Source of the DNA: Palaemon carinicauda
Lineage: Eukaryota; Arthropoda; Malacostraca; Decapoda; Palaemonidae
Reading direction: 5' to 3'
Length of the DNA: 64,000 nt
NCBI RefSeq assembly: GCF_036898095.1
Contig: NC_090735.1
Span: forward strand, 4,054,871-4,118,870
In this document: piece after piece, positions 1 through 11,238 of the stretch
Numbering within the stretch: the stretch's first letter is position 1
Layout of the letters: each line of letters begins with the position of its first letter
The notes under the pieces: generated by a model
The model's database searches: none
What the model saw: only the letters and a program-made list of their open reading frames with translations
Told to the model about the DNA's origin: nothing
Program-made: the position numbers and the translations under genes

Positions 1-385
1 CGGCGGCGAGCAGTTATCCGATGACTGCATAGGGTCAGAGCTGTCCTAATGGTTGTAATCAGGACGCTGGACCTGTCCTGAAAGGACTGACTTTCGCTTA
101 AGGGCTTCGAAACCTTGTGACAGGTTTCTTATGCGAAAAGCCTTCGCATGACGAGGAGAAACAACGTCTCTCTCGTCTTATGGTAGGGGAGATCTTGGTA
201 AGATACACCCGATACCATAGAGGGAAAACGTCTGTTCGTTGATCAAGGCCTCTCGAACCCATAAGTCGTTTGACATTACTTCTCCCCTGGGCTTGGGAGC
301 ATGCAAGAGGTCCCGGACTAGGTGAACGACAGGCACAAACAGACGAACCCTCGGACGCAACACTGTAACACTTTGCGCATATCAC
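1..385 (-). pseudogene. Gag fragment of copy A1
   Basis: On the minus strand this reads parts of the DIRS-like Gag seen intact in copy C, including the conserved SPSPGPLACSQ and GSRGLDQRTDV stretches. The frame shifts within the segment: 98-385 and 178-363 lie in different frames and share the homologous block. The upstream Cys/His-rich N-terminus present in copy C is absent here, as in B and D. The rest of the protein lies outside the window. It is a broken or partial structural protein presumed to package element RNA. Confidence 0.65.
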
Positions 386-780
386 TTTATCACTTCGATT
401 TTCTGTTTTGCACTTATTTCACTGAAATCGAAACTTTTACTGATTTCTACCTGAAACACGCAATTCTACCCTACATTAAAAGGTAGTAATTGCGAAACAC
501 GCAATTCTACCCTACATTAAAAGGTAGTAATTGCAAAATCAGTCGTATAATGCAAGCTCATTAATACCAGCAAAAAACAGAAAACATATTTTAAGATAAA
601 AAAATCAGTGGCTGGGAAAGAGACTAAACACTAGTTCATATAACTACGTTTTCAATCTCTCACCGCACATAGCCTGGGGACGAGAATAAAAAGCTAAAAA
701 CGTTTTATCCTTCCTCCCCGTACAGCGACTAGGGACGAGAGTAACTCGAGAACAACGTTACCCGCTTGAACGGAACGTTT

Positions 781-831
781 TTTCTCCTCTCTCTCCCTCC
801 GTCTCTATCTCTCTCTCTCTTTCTCTCTTGA
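781..831. repeat. TCTC microsatellite in element leader
   Basis: This is an imperfect (TC)n tract. It occupies the same place in the leaders of copies B (about 14862-14930) and D (about 29660-29700), so it is part of the element and not a genomic locus of its own. Confidence 0.8.
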
Positions 832-1379
832 TTTCGCACCTAAGAGAAGAGCCCAATTATATTTCGTCAAAAAAACATGTTATTTGACTAAAGGAAAAAA
901 CTGAAAGGTTTTTCAAATAAAAAGTTCCTTTAATATAGAATTTAAAACATTTAAGCCAAGAAAGAATGAACAAAAAGTCAGAATCGATTTACTCTTACTG
1001 CAAAGTGAAACCGTGATACACTCTCTCTCTATTGTAACGATAGAGCGCATGTTGAACGTCCTGAACGTCAACAACTGCGTAGCATAAATAAACTAAACGT
1101 TAGTTCATCTTTGAAAACAGTACGAAGACTATCAAAGAAATTCTTTCATAAAATATTACATTTAAAAAGTTTTAAATCCTTAGCTCTTTAAAAGCTAATT
1201 ACGATATAAAGGGCTCAACCTCAGGAAAGGTCGCATATAAACAAAACATTAAAATTTATTTTTATATGTTTATAATAAATGGAAAGTTAATCGAAGAGGC
1301 CTAATAAAGGCGGAGAGATATAAAATATATAGAGGAAAATCTATAACGTGATAAGATAATTACTAAAAGCCTAAACACA

Positions 1380-1406
1380 CTTCCGTCTAAGGGAAGGGTC
1401 GGCCAT
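1380..1406 (-). other. Candidate first Gag exon of copy A1 (MADPSLRRK)
   Basis: The minus strand reads ATG followed by codons for ADPSLRRK, beginning at 1406. The same start and eight following codons occur in A2, B and D at the homologous place. They resemble the true N-terminus of copy C Gag (MADPSQVPK). The frame soon closes, while the main Gag frame resumes about 1 kb downstream, so a spliced leader exon is inferred. The exact donor site is not certain. Confidence 0.45.
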
Positions 1407-1554
1407 TTAAAAGTGAAAGAAAGTCCATACTCTCTTTGTCACCATAATTAAATCTATCCAAAACGAGTTCAAGATTTAAGATGAAGATAAAACACCTGCA
1501 TAGCGAAAGCTCAAAACTAGAATATAGTACTTCACCAAATAGATGTGAAAAACT

Positions 1555-1776
1555 CCAGTTTAGCAACAGCGAGTAAAGTACGTCTTGTCGATAGCTCGAC
1601 AGAGAGAAAATTGAGTCTTTGTTTACATTGAGTACTGGGTATCTGGACGACAGATGACGCTGTTGGGCACACCCGCAACCTGTGTAGCGATCGCTGGCGA
1701 GTTTTTACCGTAGAGTTGTCTGTCGGGCAACAGAGTTGCAGCTATATAATCACCGGCTAAGTTAAATATTGAAAAA
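1555..1776. repeat. Right terminal inverted repeat, copy A1
   Basis: This segment matches the right end of copy C (21750-21970) almost throughout, including the palindrome agcgatcgct (1686-1695) and the terminal caccggctaagttaaatatt. It ends at an A-run at 1772-1776. Confidence 0.8.
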
Positions 1777-2261
1777 TAGAATTTAAAACATTTAAGCTTT
1801 GAAAGAAGAATGAACAAAACGTCAGAATCGATTTACTCTTTCTGCAAAGTGAAACCGTGATACTCTCTCTCTCTATCGTAACGATAGAGCGCAAACTGCG
1901 TAGCATAAATAAACTAAACGTTAATTCATCTTTGAAAACAGTACGAAGACTATTCAAAGAAAATCTTTCATAAAATATTTATTAAAAAATATTCATTTAA
2001 AAAGTTTTAAATCATTAGCTCTTTAAAAGCTATTACGATTGAAAAGGGCTCAACGTTGTTTAACTTCGGTTTCCAAGCTAGGACCGCCTACTCTCAGGAA
2101 AGGTCGCATATAAACAAATCATTAAAATTTATTTTTATGTTTATTATAAATGGAAAGTTAATCGAAGAGGCCTAATAAAGGCGGTGAGATATAAAATATA
2201 TAGAGGAAAATCTATAATTAATTTATAACGTGATAAGATAATTGCTAAAAGCCTAAACACA

Positions 2262-2288
2262 CTTCCGTCTAAGGGAAGGGTCGGCCAT
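2262..2288 (-). other. Candidate first Gag exon of copy A2 (MADPSLRRK)
   Basis: The start codon at 2286-2288 on the minus strand and the following codons are the same as in A1, B and D. The frame closes shortly after, as in the other copies. Confidence 0.45.
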
Positions 2289-2424
2289 TTAAAAGTCAAA
2301 GAAAGTCCATACTCTCTGTCATCAAAAAATTAAATCTATCCAAAAACGAGTTCAAGATTTAAGATGAAGATAAAACACCTGCACTGCGAAAGCTCAAACC
2401 AAATTAAAGTACTTCACCAAATAT

Positions 2425-2657
2425 GATGGGAAAAACTCCAGGTTCTACAGCGAGTAAAAGTACGTCTTGTCGACACGTCGACAGAGAAGAAATTGAGTCT
2501 TTGTTTACATCGAGAGTGGTATCTGGCCGACAGTTGGCGCTGGTGGGCACACCCGCAACCTGTATAGCGATCGCTGGCGAGTTTTTACTGTTTTTTGTCT
2601 GTCGAGCAACAGAGTTGCAGCTATTATATATTCACCGGCTAAGTTAAATATTTAAAA
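2425..2657. repeat. Right terminal inverted repeat, copy A2
   Basis: This matches the right end of copy B (22200-22425), with the palindrome agcgatcgct at 2566-2575 and the end sequence gttaaatatttaaaa. The 2658-2869 flank is A-rich single-copy-looking DNA in which I see nothing. Confidence 0.8.
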
Positions 2658-2869
2658 TTTCAAAACCAGCAATTACAAAGATTTTGTCAACTAGATATCA
2701 ATTCGCAGAGCAATGTCACATAACTGTGAAGCTTTAAGACTGACAGAAAAACTGGAACTCTTGAAAACAAGAGTGATAGAAAAAAATATGAAACTAGGAA
2801 TTACTTGAATAAAGGCAAGAAAATAATAAGTGACATGAAATAATCAATCCTCACAATGAGTGCTCAAAA

Positions 2870-3583
2870 TAGCTCCTTAAACCAAGGTGTGTAGTGGATA
2901 ACTCCATACACAAAGGATTGCACTAAATAATTGCATAGGCAATATGAGGGCCAAAGACAACCCAATAAGAGTGTTTTAAATAACACTAAAGACGAAAATT
3001 TCCAGAATAACTTCCAAGAACAAGAAGGGTCATAAATAACAGAATGGACAAAGGAATAAGGCCCCAATAATTCCGTAGATAAAGTGGTGTCCTGAGTAAA
3101 CAAGTGTGTGCTACAAAATATTCTGCAAACTAAGGAATACTGAAAACTGGTAATCAAGTAAGTGCCCCAGATAGCTTATTGAATCAAGAAACTCCTCAAA
3201 TAACTCCATAGATAAAGGATTCCAAGATTACTACAGACTTATGAGTATCCCAAATAACTTAAAAAAACATGTAGAACCTGAATTTCTCCACAATCCATGA
3301 CTAAGGAGTTCCTCAAATAACTCCATAGACCAAGGAGTGCTATGCAAGTTTTAAGCAAATCAGAGCTACAGAGTATAATCACAAAACCTTGGTAAAACAA
3401 GGAATTACCCATTATCTTTGGCCAGAGAAAATTCATAACACAAGGGGAACTTTCCGAGATATTTTCAAACAGAAAGTGTCCCCAAAAAACCTGAGCATTA
3501 AAGAAAGCCCTTTATACCTTGAAGTGACTGGAAATATATCTTTAAAACAAGAGTGTCTGAAAAATTCTGTAAACATGAATTGC
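2870..3583. repeat. Degenerate ~30-bp minisatellite (left part)
   Basis: A loosely conserved unit of roughly 30 bp, best described as caaataactccatagacaaagga, recurs with starts near 2901, 2931, 2960, 2985, 3011, 3040, 3070, 3203 and 3318. It has no consistent reading frame. The array is cut by the LINE at 3584 and traces continue after 6963. The units are old and diverged, so the boundaries are approximate. Confidence 0.6.
3575..3583. repeat. Target-site duplication, LINE 5' side
   Basis: The 9-bp word atgaattgc directly precedes the LINE and is repeated at 6963-6971 after its 3' tail. Confidence 0.8.
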
Positions 3584-6500
3584 CCCCTGTGGCCGCGGGG
3601 GAATAAAACAATTAGAATAGCGCCAACGTTATCCCTGCGTGTCGTAAGAGGCGACTAAAAGGGACGGGACAAGGGGGCTGGGAACCCCCTCTCCTGTAAA
3701 AGTATCCTGTGAGACAGCAACAAAGAGATGGAGCTGGGGGGAGAGTGACTGCTCCCCGCACTCTAGTTTTGGGGTGTTTGAATGTGCGTGGATGTAGTAC
3801 GATAGAGAGTAAAAGATGTGAGATTGGAAGTATGTTTAGAAGTAGAAGGATGGATGTATTGGCCTTGTGTGAGACAAAGATGAAAGAAAAGGGTGAAGTG
3901 ATGTTTGGTGAAATGTCTGGTAGAGTGTCTGGGATTGAAAGGGGAAGAGTGAGAGAGGGTGTGGCTTTATTGCTGAGTGAATGGATGACAGGTAAAGTAG
4001 TGGAATGGAAGGAGATATCATCTAGGTTAATGTGGGTAAGGGTTAGGTTGGGTAGGGAATGTTGGGCGTTTGTCAGTGCGTATGGGCCAGGTAGTGAGAA
4101 AAGTGAAGAAGAGCGGAATGAGTTCCAGAATGAATTAACTAGGTGTGTAGAAGGACTGGGTAGAAGGAATTATGTAGTTGTTATGGGTGACTTAAATGCT
4201 AGAGTGGGTGCTGGAGAGGTAGAAGGTGTCATTGGGAAGTATGGCGTACCAGGTGAAAATGAGAGTGGTGAGAGACTGGTAGATATGTGTGTTGAACAAG
4301 AGATGGTAATAAGTGCTAGCTTTTTTAAGAAGAAAGATAAAAATAAGTATACATGGGTAAGAGTGGCAAATGGAAGAGTAGTAGAAAGGGCATTAATGGA
4401 TTATGTGTTGATAACTAAAAGAATGTTTGGAAGATTGAAAGACGTGCACGTGTTTAGGGGTATGGCTAACGGTATGTCTGATCATTTTTTGGTGGAAGGA
4501 AAATTGGTTGTAGCAAAAGAGTGGGGGAATAGAGTAGGTGGATGTAAAAGGGAGCTAGTGAGGGTTGAAGAGCTAATAAAACCTGGGGTAAAAAGTAAAT
4601 ATCAGGAAAGGTTGAAAATGGTATATGACGAGGTGAGAGTAAGAGAAACTGGTAATTTAGAGGAGGAGTGGAAGTTAGCAAAAGAAAATTTTGTTGGGAT
4701 TGCAAGTGATGTATGTGGCAAGAAGGTTGTTGGAGGCAGCATGAGGAAGGGCAGTGAATGGTGGAATGAAGGAGTGAAGGTAAAAGTGGAAGAGAAAAAG
4801 AGGGCTTTTGAAGAATGGCTGCAGAGTAATAGTATAGAGAAGTATGAAAAATATAGAGAGAAAAAGGTGGAAGTAAAGCGCAAGGTATGTGAGGCAAAGA
4901 GGGCAGCTGACCTGAGGTGGGGTCAGGGACTGGGTCAGTCATATGAAGAGAATAAGAAGTAGTTTTGGAAAGAAGTGAAGAGAGTAAGAAAGGCCGGCAC
5001 AAGAATTGAAGAGACAGTGAAAGATGGAAATGGAAGGTTGTTAAAAGGAGAGGAGGCAAGGAAAAGGTGGGCGGAATATTTTGAAAGTTTGCTGAATGTT
5101 GAGGATGATAGGGAGGCAGAGATAATTGCTGTTCCAGGTGTTGAGGTGCCAGTGATGGGAGATGAGAATGAGAGAGAGATTACAATAGAGGAAGTGAGGA
5201 GAGCACTAGATGAAACGAGAGTAGGAAAAGCATCTGGTATGGATGGTGTGAAAGCTGAGATGTTGAAGGAAGGGGGTGTGACTGTAATTGAATGGTTGGT
5301 GAGATTGTTTAATGTGTGTTTTGTGTTGTCAATGGTACCAGTAGATTGGGTCTGTGCATGTATTGTACCACTATATAAGGGTAAGGGAGATGTGCATGAG
5401 TGTTGTAATTCAAGAGGTATTAGTTTGTTGAGTGTAGTTGGAAAAGTGTATGGTAGAGTACTGATTAATAGGATTAAGGATAAAACAGAGAATGCAATCT
5501 GGGAAGTACAGGGGGGTTTTAGAAGAGGTAGGGGTTGTATGAATCAGATTTTTACAGTTAGGCAGATATGCGAGAAATATTTAGCAAAAGGTAAGGAGGT
5601 GTATGTTGCGTTTATGGATCTGGAGAAAGCATATGATAGAGTTGATAGGGAAACAATGTGGAATGTGATGAGGTTATATGGAGTTGGTGGAAGGTTGTTG
5701 CAAGCAGTGAAAAGTTTCTACAAAGGTAGTAAAGCATGTGTTAGAATAGGAAATGAAGTGAGCGATTGGTTTCCGGTGAGAGTGGGGCTGAGACAGGGAT
5801 GTGTGATGTCGCCGTGGTTGTTTAACTTGTATGTTGATGGAGTGGTGAGAGAGGTGAATGCTCGAGTGCTTGGACGAGGATTAAAACTGGTAGACGAGAA
5901 TGATCATGAATGGGAGGTAAATCAGTTGTTGTTTGCGGATGATACTGTACTGGTAGCAGACACAGAAGAGAAGCTTGACCGACTAGTGACAGAATTTGGA
6001 AGTGTGTGTGAGAGAAGGAAGTTGAGAGTTAATGTGGGTAAGAGTAAGGTTATGAGATGTACGAGAAGGGAAGGTGGTGCAAGGTTGAATGTCATGTTGA
6101 ATGGAGAGTTACTTGAGGAGGTGGATCAGTTTAAGTACTTGGGGTCTGTTGTTGCAGCAAATGGTGGAGTGGAAGCAGATGTACGTCAGAGAGTGAATGA
6201 AGGTTGCAAAGTGTTGGGGGCAGTTAAGGGAGTAGTAAAAAATAGAGGGTTGGGCATGAATGTAAAGAGAGTTCTATATGAGAAAGTGATTGTACCAACT
6301 GTGATGTATGGATCGGAGTTGTGGGGAATGAAAGTGATGGAGAGACAGAAATTGAATGTGTTTGAGATGAAGTGTCTGAGGAGTATGGCTGGTGTATCTC
6401 GAGTAGATAGGGTCAGGAACGAGGTGGTGAGGGTGAGAACGGGTGTAAGAAATGAGTTAGCGGCTAGAGTGGATATGAATGTGTTGAGGTGGTTTGGCCA

Positions 6501-6962
6501 TGTTGAGAGAATGGAGAATGGCTGTCTGCTAAAGAAGGTGATGAATGCAAGAGTTGATGGGAGAAGTACAAGAGGAAGGCCAAGGTTTGGGTGGATGGAT
6601 GGTGTGAAGAAAGCTCTGGGTGATAGGAGGATAGATGTGAGAGAGGCAAGAGAGCGTGCTAGAAATAGGAATGAATGGCGAGCGATTGTGACGCAGTTCC
6701 GGTAGGCCCTGCTGCTTCCTCCGGTGCCTTAGATGACCGCGGAGGTAGCAGCAGTAGGGGACTCAGCAGTATGAAGCTTCATCTGTGGTGGAAATGTGGG
6801 AGGTTGGGCTGTGGCACCCTAGCAGTACCAGCTGAACTCGGCTGAGTCCCTGGTTAGGCTGGAGGAACATAGAGAGTAGAGGTCCCCTTTTTTGTTTTGT
6901 TCTTGTTGATGTCGGCTACCCCCCAAAATTGGGGGAAGTGCCTTTGGTATATGGATGGATGG
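3584..6962 (+). mobile_element. Near full-length APE-type LINE (RTE-like)
   Basis: This is a 3.4-kb non-LTR retrotransposon flanked by a perfect 9-bp target duplication. It has a GC-rich 5' end, one long endonuclease-RT frame (3709-6705), a 3' UTR with a short hairpin (cccccc...gggggg around 6919-6935) and a 3' tail of ATGG repeats (about 6952-6962). The single-ORF layout and the endonuclease followed by RT suggest an RTE-like clade, but the clade is inferred from layout. The insertion split a minisatellite. The visible duplication and nearly open frame suggest a fairly recent insertion. Confidence 0.85.
3709..6705 (+). pseudogene. LINE endonuclease-reverse transcriptase, one in-frame TAG
   Basis: The frame is open from 3700 to 6705 (998 codons) except for a single TAG at 4960-4962; reading continues directly with FWKEVKR. 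The N-terminal part is an APE-like endonuclease: N25 in LNVRG, E55 in CETK, Y125, D161 and N163 in GDLNAR, and D258-H259 in SDH. The RT follows, with FMDLEKAYDRV, RQGCVMSPWLFNLY and the FADD catalytic box near 5932. The C-terminal part has RWFGHVERM, typical of this LINE group. There is no ATG before codon 43, so initiation may be non-ATG or the start may be lost. The protein would nick target DNA and copy element RNA in the nucleus. With the TAG it would be split after the endonuclease. Confidence 0.85.
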
Positions 6963-7140
6963 ATGAATTGCTCACAAACAACTTTATAGAGCAAGTAACC
7001 AAAGTAACCCAACCGACCCAAGAACAACCACACAGGATATCAGAATTTACTGTAAGGAGACACTTTACACTAGGCTGTATCACCCCTCCACAAAAACAAG
7101 TCAAGGAAAAATTTAAAATCTCTTGCAGCCATACTAGCCC
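6963..7140. repeat. Minisatellite remainder with LINE 3' target duplication
   Basis: The segment begins with the second copy of the 9-bp duplication (6963-6971). It continues with sequence resembling the ~30-bp unit (caaacaactttatagagcaag), as expected if the LINE split the array. Confidence 0.5.
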
Positions 7141-7192
7141 TTTCCAATCTGTCAGCTAGAGTGGGCTTTTTTTTTTTTTAAATAAGCACAAT

Positions 7193-7350
7193 TAGTGGGC
7201 TGTGGCACCCTAGCAGTACCAGCTGAACTCGGTTGAGTCCCTTGTTAGGCTGGGAGGAATGTAGAGAGTAGAGGTCCCCTTTTTTTGTTTATCTTTCATT
7301 GTTGATGTTGGCTACCCCCCAAAATTGGGGGAAGTGCCTTGGTATGTGTA
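7193..7350 (+). mobile_element. 5'-truncated LINE 3' end
   Basis: This segment repeats the 3' UTR of the neighbouring LINE (its 6805-6950): gggctgtggcaccctagcag, the rest of the UTR and the hairpin block. It ends in a tail of tatgtgtatgtata. It is a severely truncated relative with no coding sequence, preceded by a T-rich run. Confidence 0.8.
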
Positions 7351-9330
7351 TGTATAATCGTAAATTTAGAAAAGCCTTGAATAAAGTTGCATACCTAAGT
7401 ATGAAGGAAAATTTTTTATATTGATATGGGAAGATCATAAACGTTTCCATAATTTTCTTTAAAATATTTACAACTAATAATGAGAGTCCCAGAGAAGAAA
7501 AGCAAATATATACTGTACTGGTATCCTTAGGGTGAATATCACAAGAAACCAATGGAAGAAATTATTACCATTAATAAGAACTAGTTCTTGCTTGCTATTG
7601 ATTTAACAAACCTTTTAATTCTCCAGATATTTAGAAATATTCTAAATTCAAATTCTGTTTCAATACTTTCCTTCAGTAACCATTGGAGCGAAATTATTTT
7701 AACTATTTCTTAAAAAGGAGACAAACAGGAAGCATTCAGAAAACCTGACATCTAGAGTAAACTAAGCTGTGAAATCATCATTACATCTCCAAATGAGATC
7801 CGTATTTTCAATATAATAAAAAACGCAGTAAACCTACCATGAAAAGAGAAACAAATCTTGAGACTATATTATCATGCTTCATGAATAGATTAGGAATCAA
7901 ATTTCAAGCTAAGTAACCTTTGAAGTTTGTAGAACGCCTTAACTCCTTGAAACTGCTAGCATTTCCAACACATCAAAACCATCAACTACCAATGATAAAA
8001 CTTCAGCCTTCAGCTAGAGCCATGAAGAGAGACTTTAGAAGACTTTTGTTAAAGTATCCTACTACAGATTCTCCGAGAGAATAACTTTCTGGGCAGACCT
8101 TCATTTGTAATCAGTTCCTAACAATTACTTATCATAATTTACCCCAATATGTACAGACCAGTCAATTAACAGTAGGGAAGAATTATGATCTAACAGTTGG
8201 AGACGCCCACCTTGAAGAAGACGCTGACAAGAATCCCACAACAGTGCATTCAGGAAATTAAAGCTATCAATTATCCAGATGTACAAACTCAAGTAGGATA
8301 AAAACATCATCCCAAATGTGCTTAGAAGAATGGCAAACATACAAGCACTGTGATCTAATCAAATTAGAATTAAATGGAACGCAACTGAAAAGCATGTAAC
8401 CTAGTTCTATAGTCTTGATAAAACAAGACATTACCAACATTCTTATCCCTCATATAAATGAAATAAATATTATAAGTAAATTTTTCAATTGATGACAATA
8501 CATTAGAGAGAGTGAGACTTAATATTGAGGCTTCTAGTAAATTTAGTAAGGCACAAGATAGCAAAAGTCTGAGATGGTGATCAAAGTTGATGAAGAGGTG
8601 ATTCAGTGATAATTCAAGTTGCAAATAAAGTATAACATAATTTTACACTTTGTTCTTTGTTGAAATTTTCAAATTAAAAACTGACAGTAGTATTTACAAT
8701 AGTTAAGAGTTACTTAGCATAATATAAAAAGAAAACTGTATGGCATAGACAGCAACAGATTTTAGGATTTAAGAGAAAAATATTAGTTTTGCAATTGAAT
8801 TCTAACAGCTAACTTTAAGATATTAATAAGGAAATATCAAGATACTTAAGAGTCTCCCTGTGAACAGATCTACACAAGAATTTTGAAACTTATCAAATCT
8901 CCTCGCACCTAAAACCATGGCATGTACTGTATTTTTTTTTTATGATGTCACAGTTCTTAAATTCCTCTTGCACTGTAGAAAAATTCCACTTGCACTGTTG
9001 AGCAGAAGTTTTCTTGTGATTAATAGACATCACCATTATATCTGCCATCGGTCATTTGTTAATCTGGAGCAAACGGCCAAACGTATCCTGAAAAAAATGT
9101 TTCATGAATTACTCCACTTACAATTTATGACAATTCAGATGCTTTTAATTGGGAAACTGAAATATATAATACAGTAACATATAAAAACTGCTATTAGATG
9201 ATATTATAGCAAAAAAAACTATTTCACTTTTCATGTCTATTTTTTCATGAAAACCAATAGAAACAAGCATATATGCATTCAATGAATTCAATTAATAAAT
9301 ATATTTTAAAAAGTGATCTAAATGAATAAT
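7351..9330. other. A/T-rich sequence with no recognised feature
   Basis: About 2 kb of A/T-rich DNA lies between the truncated LINE and copy B. Short open frames exist on both strands, but none has a recognisable domain, biased composition or supporting context. I see no RNA gene. Confidence 0.6.
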
Positions 9331-9545
9331 ATGATATTTTAATTATAAAATAAATTTTTGAATATACTTACCCGGTGAATATATAATAGCTGCAACTCTG
9401 CGGCTCGACAGAAAACACACTCAAAAAAACTCGCGAGCGATCGCTATGAAGGTTGCGGGTGTGCCCACCAGCGCCAACTGTCGGCCAGATACCACTCTTG
9501 CATGTAAACAAACCCTTCAATTCTTCTCGTCCCGCTGTGTCTCTA
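9331..9545. repeat. Left terminal inverted repeat, copy B
   Basis: From about 9374 this is the inverted counterpart of 22245-22410, including the palindrome agcgatcgct at 9436-9445. The outermost 9331-9373 is specific to the left end and is copied in the ICR. Confidence 0.82.
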
Positions 9546-9572
9546 TTGGGGAGGAAGGGAGGGTTATTTAAT

Positions 9573-9668
9573 TTATATATTCACCGGGTAAGTATATTCA
9601 AAAATTTATTTTATAATTAAAATATCATTTTTAAATATTTAACTTAGCCGGTGAATATATAATAGCTG
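9573..9668. repeat. Internal complementary region, copy B
   Basis: The first half is the reverse complement of the left end (caccgggtaagtatattcaa onward to aatatcat). The second half is the reverse complement of the right end (aaatatttaacttagccgg onward). They are joined through a T-run at about 9628-9632. This fused copy of both termini is the hallmark ICR of DIRS elements, used to rebuild ends during replication through a circle. Confidence 0.85.
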
Positions 9669-10067
9669 ATTCACACCCAAGGCGGTGGGTAGAGACCAGA
9701 GTTAATTAAGTTTACAGCGTATAAGCTAAGAGTTTTTTCATTTTGACAGTTATCAATATAACAAAACCAAAATATATAGGTACCTGGTAAGGAAGTTGAC
9801 TTAGACGATTACTCTGCCTTGTAAGTCTGTCTTCCTCACGGAGCCCAGCGATCCTCTTAGGATGCTGAAAGACTCCCAGGAGCTGAAGTATCAAGGGTTG
9901 CAACCCATACAACAGGACCTCATCAAACCCCTAATCTGGGCGCTCTCAAGAAATGACTTTGACCACCCGCCAAATCAACCAGGATGCGAAAGGCTTCTTA
10001 GCCTTCCGAACAACCCATAAAACAATATTAAAAACATTTCAAGAGACAGATTAAAAGGATATTGGAA

Positions 10068-11238
10068 TTAGGGAAGTGTAGTGGTAGAACCCTCACCCAC
10101 TACTGCACTCGCTGCAACGAATGGACCCAGTGTGTAGCAGTCCTGGTAAAGAGTCTGGACATCTTTTAAGTAAAATGACGCGAACACTGACTTGCTTCTC
10201 CAAAAAGTCGCGTCCATAATACTTTGCAGAGATTTATTTTGCTTGAAGGCCACGGAGGTTGCTATATCTCTAACTTCGTGCGTCTTAACCTTAAGCAAAC
10301 ATCGGTCTTTCTCATTCAAGTGAGAATGAGCTTCTCGTATTAAAAAAAATCTGATAAAATATGACAAAGCATTCTTTGACATAGGCAATGAAGGTTTCTT
10401 AACTGAGCACCATAATGCCTCAGATTTCCCTCGTAATGACTTAGTACGAGCTAAATCGAACTTAAGAGCTCTAACAGGACATAATACTCTTTCCAGTTCG
10501 TTGCCTACGATCTCTGATAAGCAAGGAATATCGAAAGATTTAGGCCAAGGACGAGAAGGCAGTTCATTTTTGGCCAGGAAACCAAGTTGAAGTGAACAAG
10601 TGGCTTTTTTCTGTAGAAAAGCCGATGTTCTTACTGAAGGCATGAAGTTCACTGACCCTTTTAGCCGAAGCCAAGCACACTAGGAAAAGTGTCTTGAGGG
10701 TGAGATCCTTCAGGGAGGCTGAATGTAATGGCTCAAACCTGTCTGACATGAGGAACCTTAGGACCAAGTTCCATCCAGGAGTTGCCAAACGACGTTCCTT
10801 AGAGGTCTCGAAAGACTTAAGGAGATCTTGGAGATCTTTATTGTTGGTAAGATCTAAGCCTCTATGTCGAAAGACCGAAGCCAACATGCTCCTGTAGCCC
10901 TTAATCGTGGGAGCTGAAAGGGAGTGAACCTTTCTCAGATGTAAAAGAAAATCTGCGATTTGGGCTACAGAGGTACTGGACGAGGACACAGATGCTGACT
11001 TGCACCAGTCTCGAAAGACTTCCCACTTCGACTGGTATACTCTAATGGTAGAAGCTCTCCTCGCTCTTGCAATCGCACTGGCTGCCTCCTTCGAAAAGCC
11101 TCTAGCTCTTGAGAGTCTTTCGATAGTCTGAAGGAAGTCAGACGAAGAGCGGGGAGGCTTTGATGGACATTCTTTACTTGGGGCTGACGTAACAGATCTA
11201 CCGTTAGAGGAAGACTTCTTGGAAAGTCTACCAGCCAT
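10068..11238 (-). pseudogene. Tyrosine recombinase of copy B (frameshifted)
   Basis: The start is taken as the ATG at 11236-11238 (MAGRLSKKSSS), homologous to the YR start in C and D. The N-terminal core-binding part (RRASTIRVYQSKWEVFRDW) leads to the catalytic domain with AKRVSELHAFS (box I Arg), HEVRDIATSVAF (His-x-x-Arg) and SVFASFYLKDV (nucleophile Tyr). An extra T in a homopolymer near 10604-10609 shifts the frame between box I and the His. The catalytic residues themselves are intact. The protein would integrate the circular DNA intermediate. The gene overlaps the end of the RT frame, as in C. Confidence 0.82.

Larger units (their letters stand above)
386..1554 (-). other. 5' leader of copy A1
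   Basis: This noncoding leader lies between the Gag fragment and the right TIR. It matches the leaders of copies B (14464-15470 plus 21971-22240) and D (29370-30400) in the same order: an A/T-rich block, a TCTC microsatellite, a short palindromic segment near 1033-1048, and a conserved start codon near 1404. An approximately 40-bp direct repeat (cacgcaattctaccctacat core) occurs twice at 457-536. Confidence 0.6.
1..1776 (-). mobile_element. DIRS-like YR retrotransposon copy A1, right (5') end only
   Basis: This is the 5' end of a minus-strand DIRS-like element whose body lies beyond the left edge of the window. It contains a Gag fragment, a leader of about 1.2 kb closely matching copies B and D, and a right TIR ending in an oligo-A run at about 1772-1776. 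The terminus resembles copy C (ending in aaatattgaaaa), while the Gag and leader resemble copy B. After 1776 the sequence resumes inside the leader of a second copy (A2), so A1 appears to have inserted into A2. The insertion reading is inferred from sequence order, because the left junction is not visible. Confidence 0.75.
1777..2657 (-). mobile_element. DIRS-like YR retrotransposon copy A2, right (5') end only
   Basis: This is a second element end, beginning abruptly inside its leader (aatttaaaacatttaag, matching about 15040 of copy B). It runs through the leader, the conserved start codon near 2288 and a B-type right TIR ending near 2657. It repeats, in order, the segment 935-1776. The rest of A2 must lie left of A1, outside the window, so the two copies appear nested. 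A simple tandem duplication is less likely because the two TIRs are of different subtypes. Confidence 0.65.

Noticed and set aside
4466..5059. 197-codon minus-strand frame
   Set aside because: It is the antisense of the LINE coding region and has no domain of its own.
8917..9177. 86-codon frame as a host gene
   Set aside because: No recognisable domain, start context or exon structure; A/T-rich by-product is more likely.
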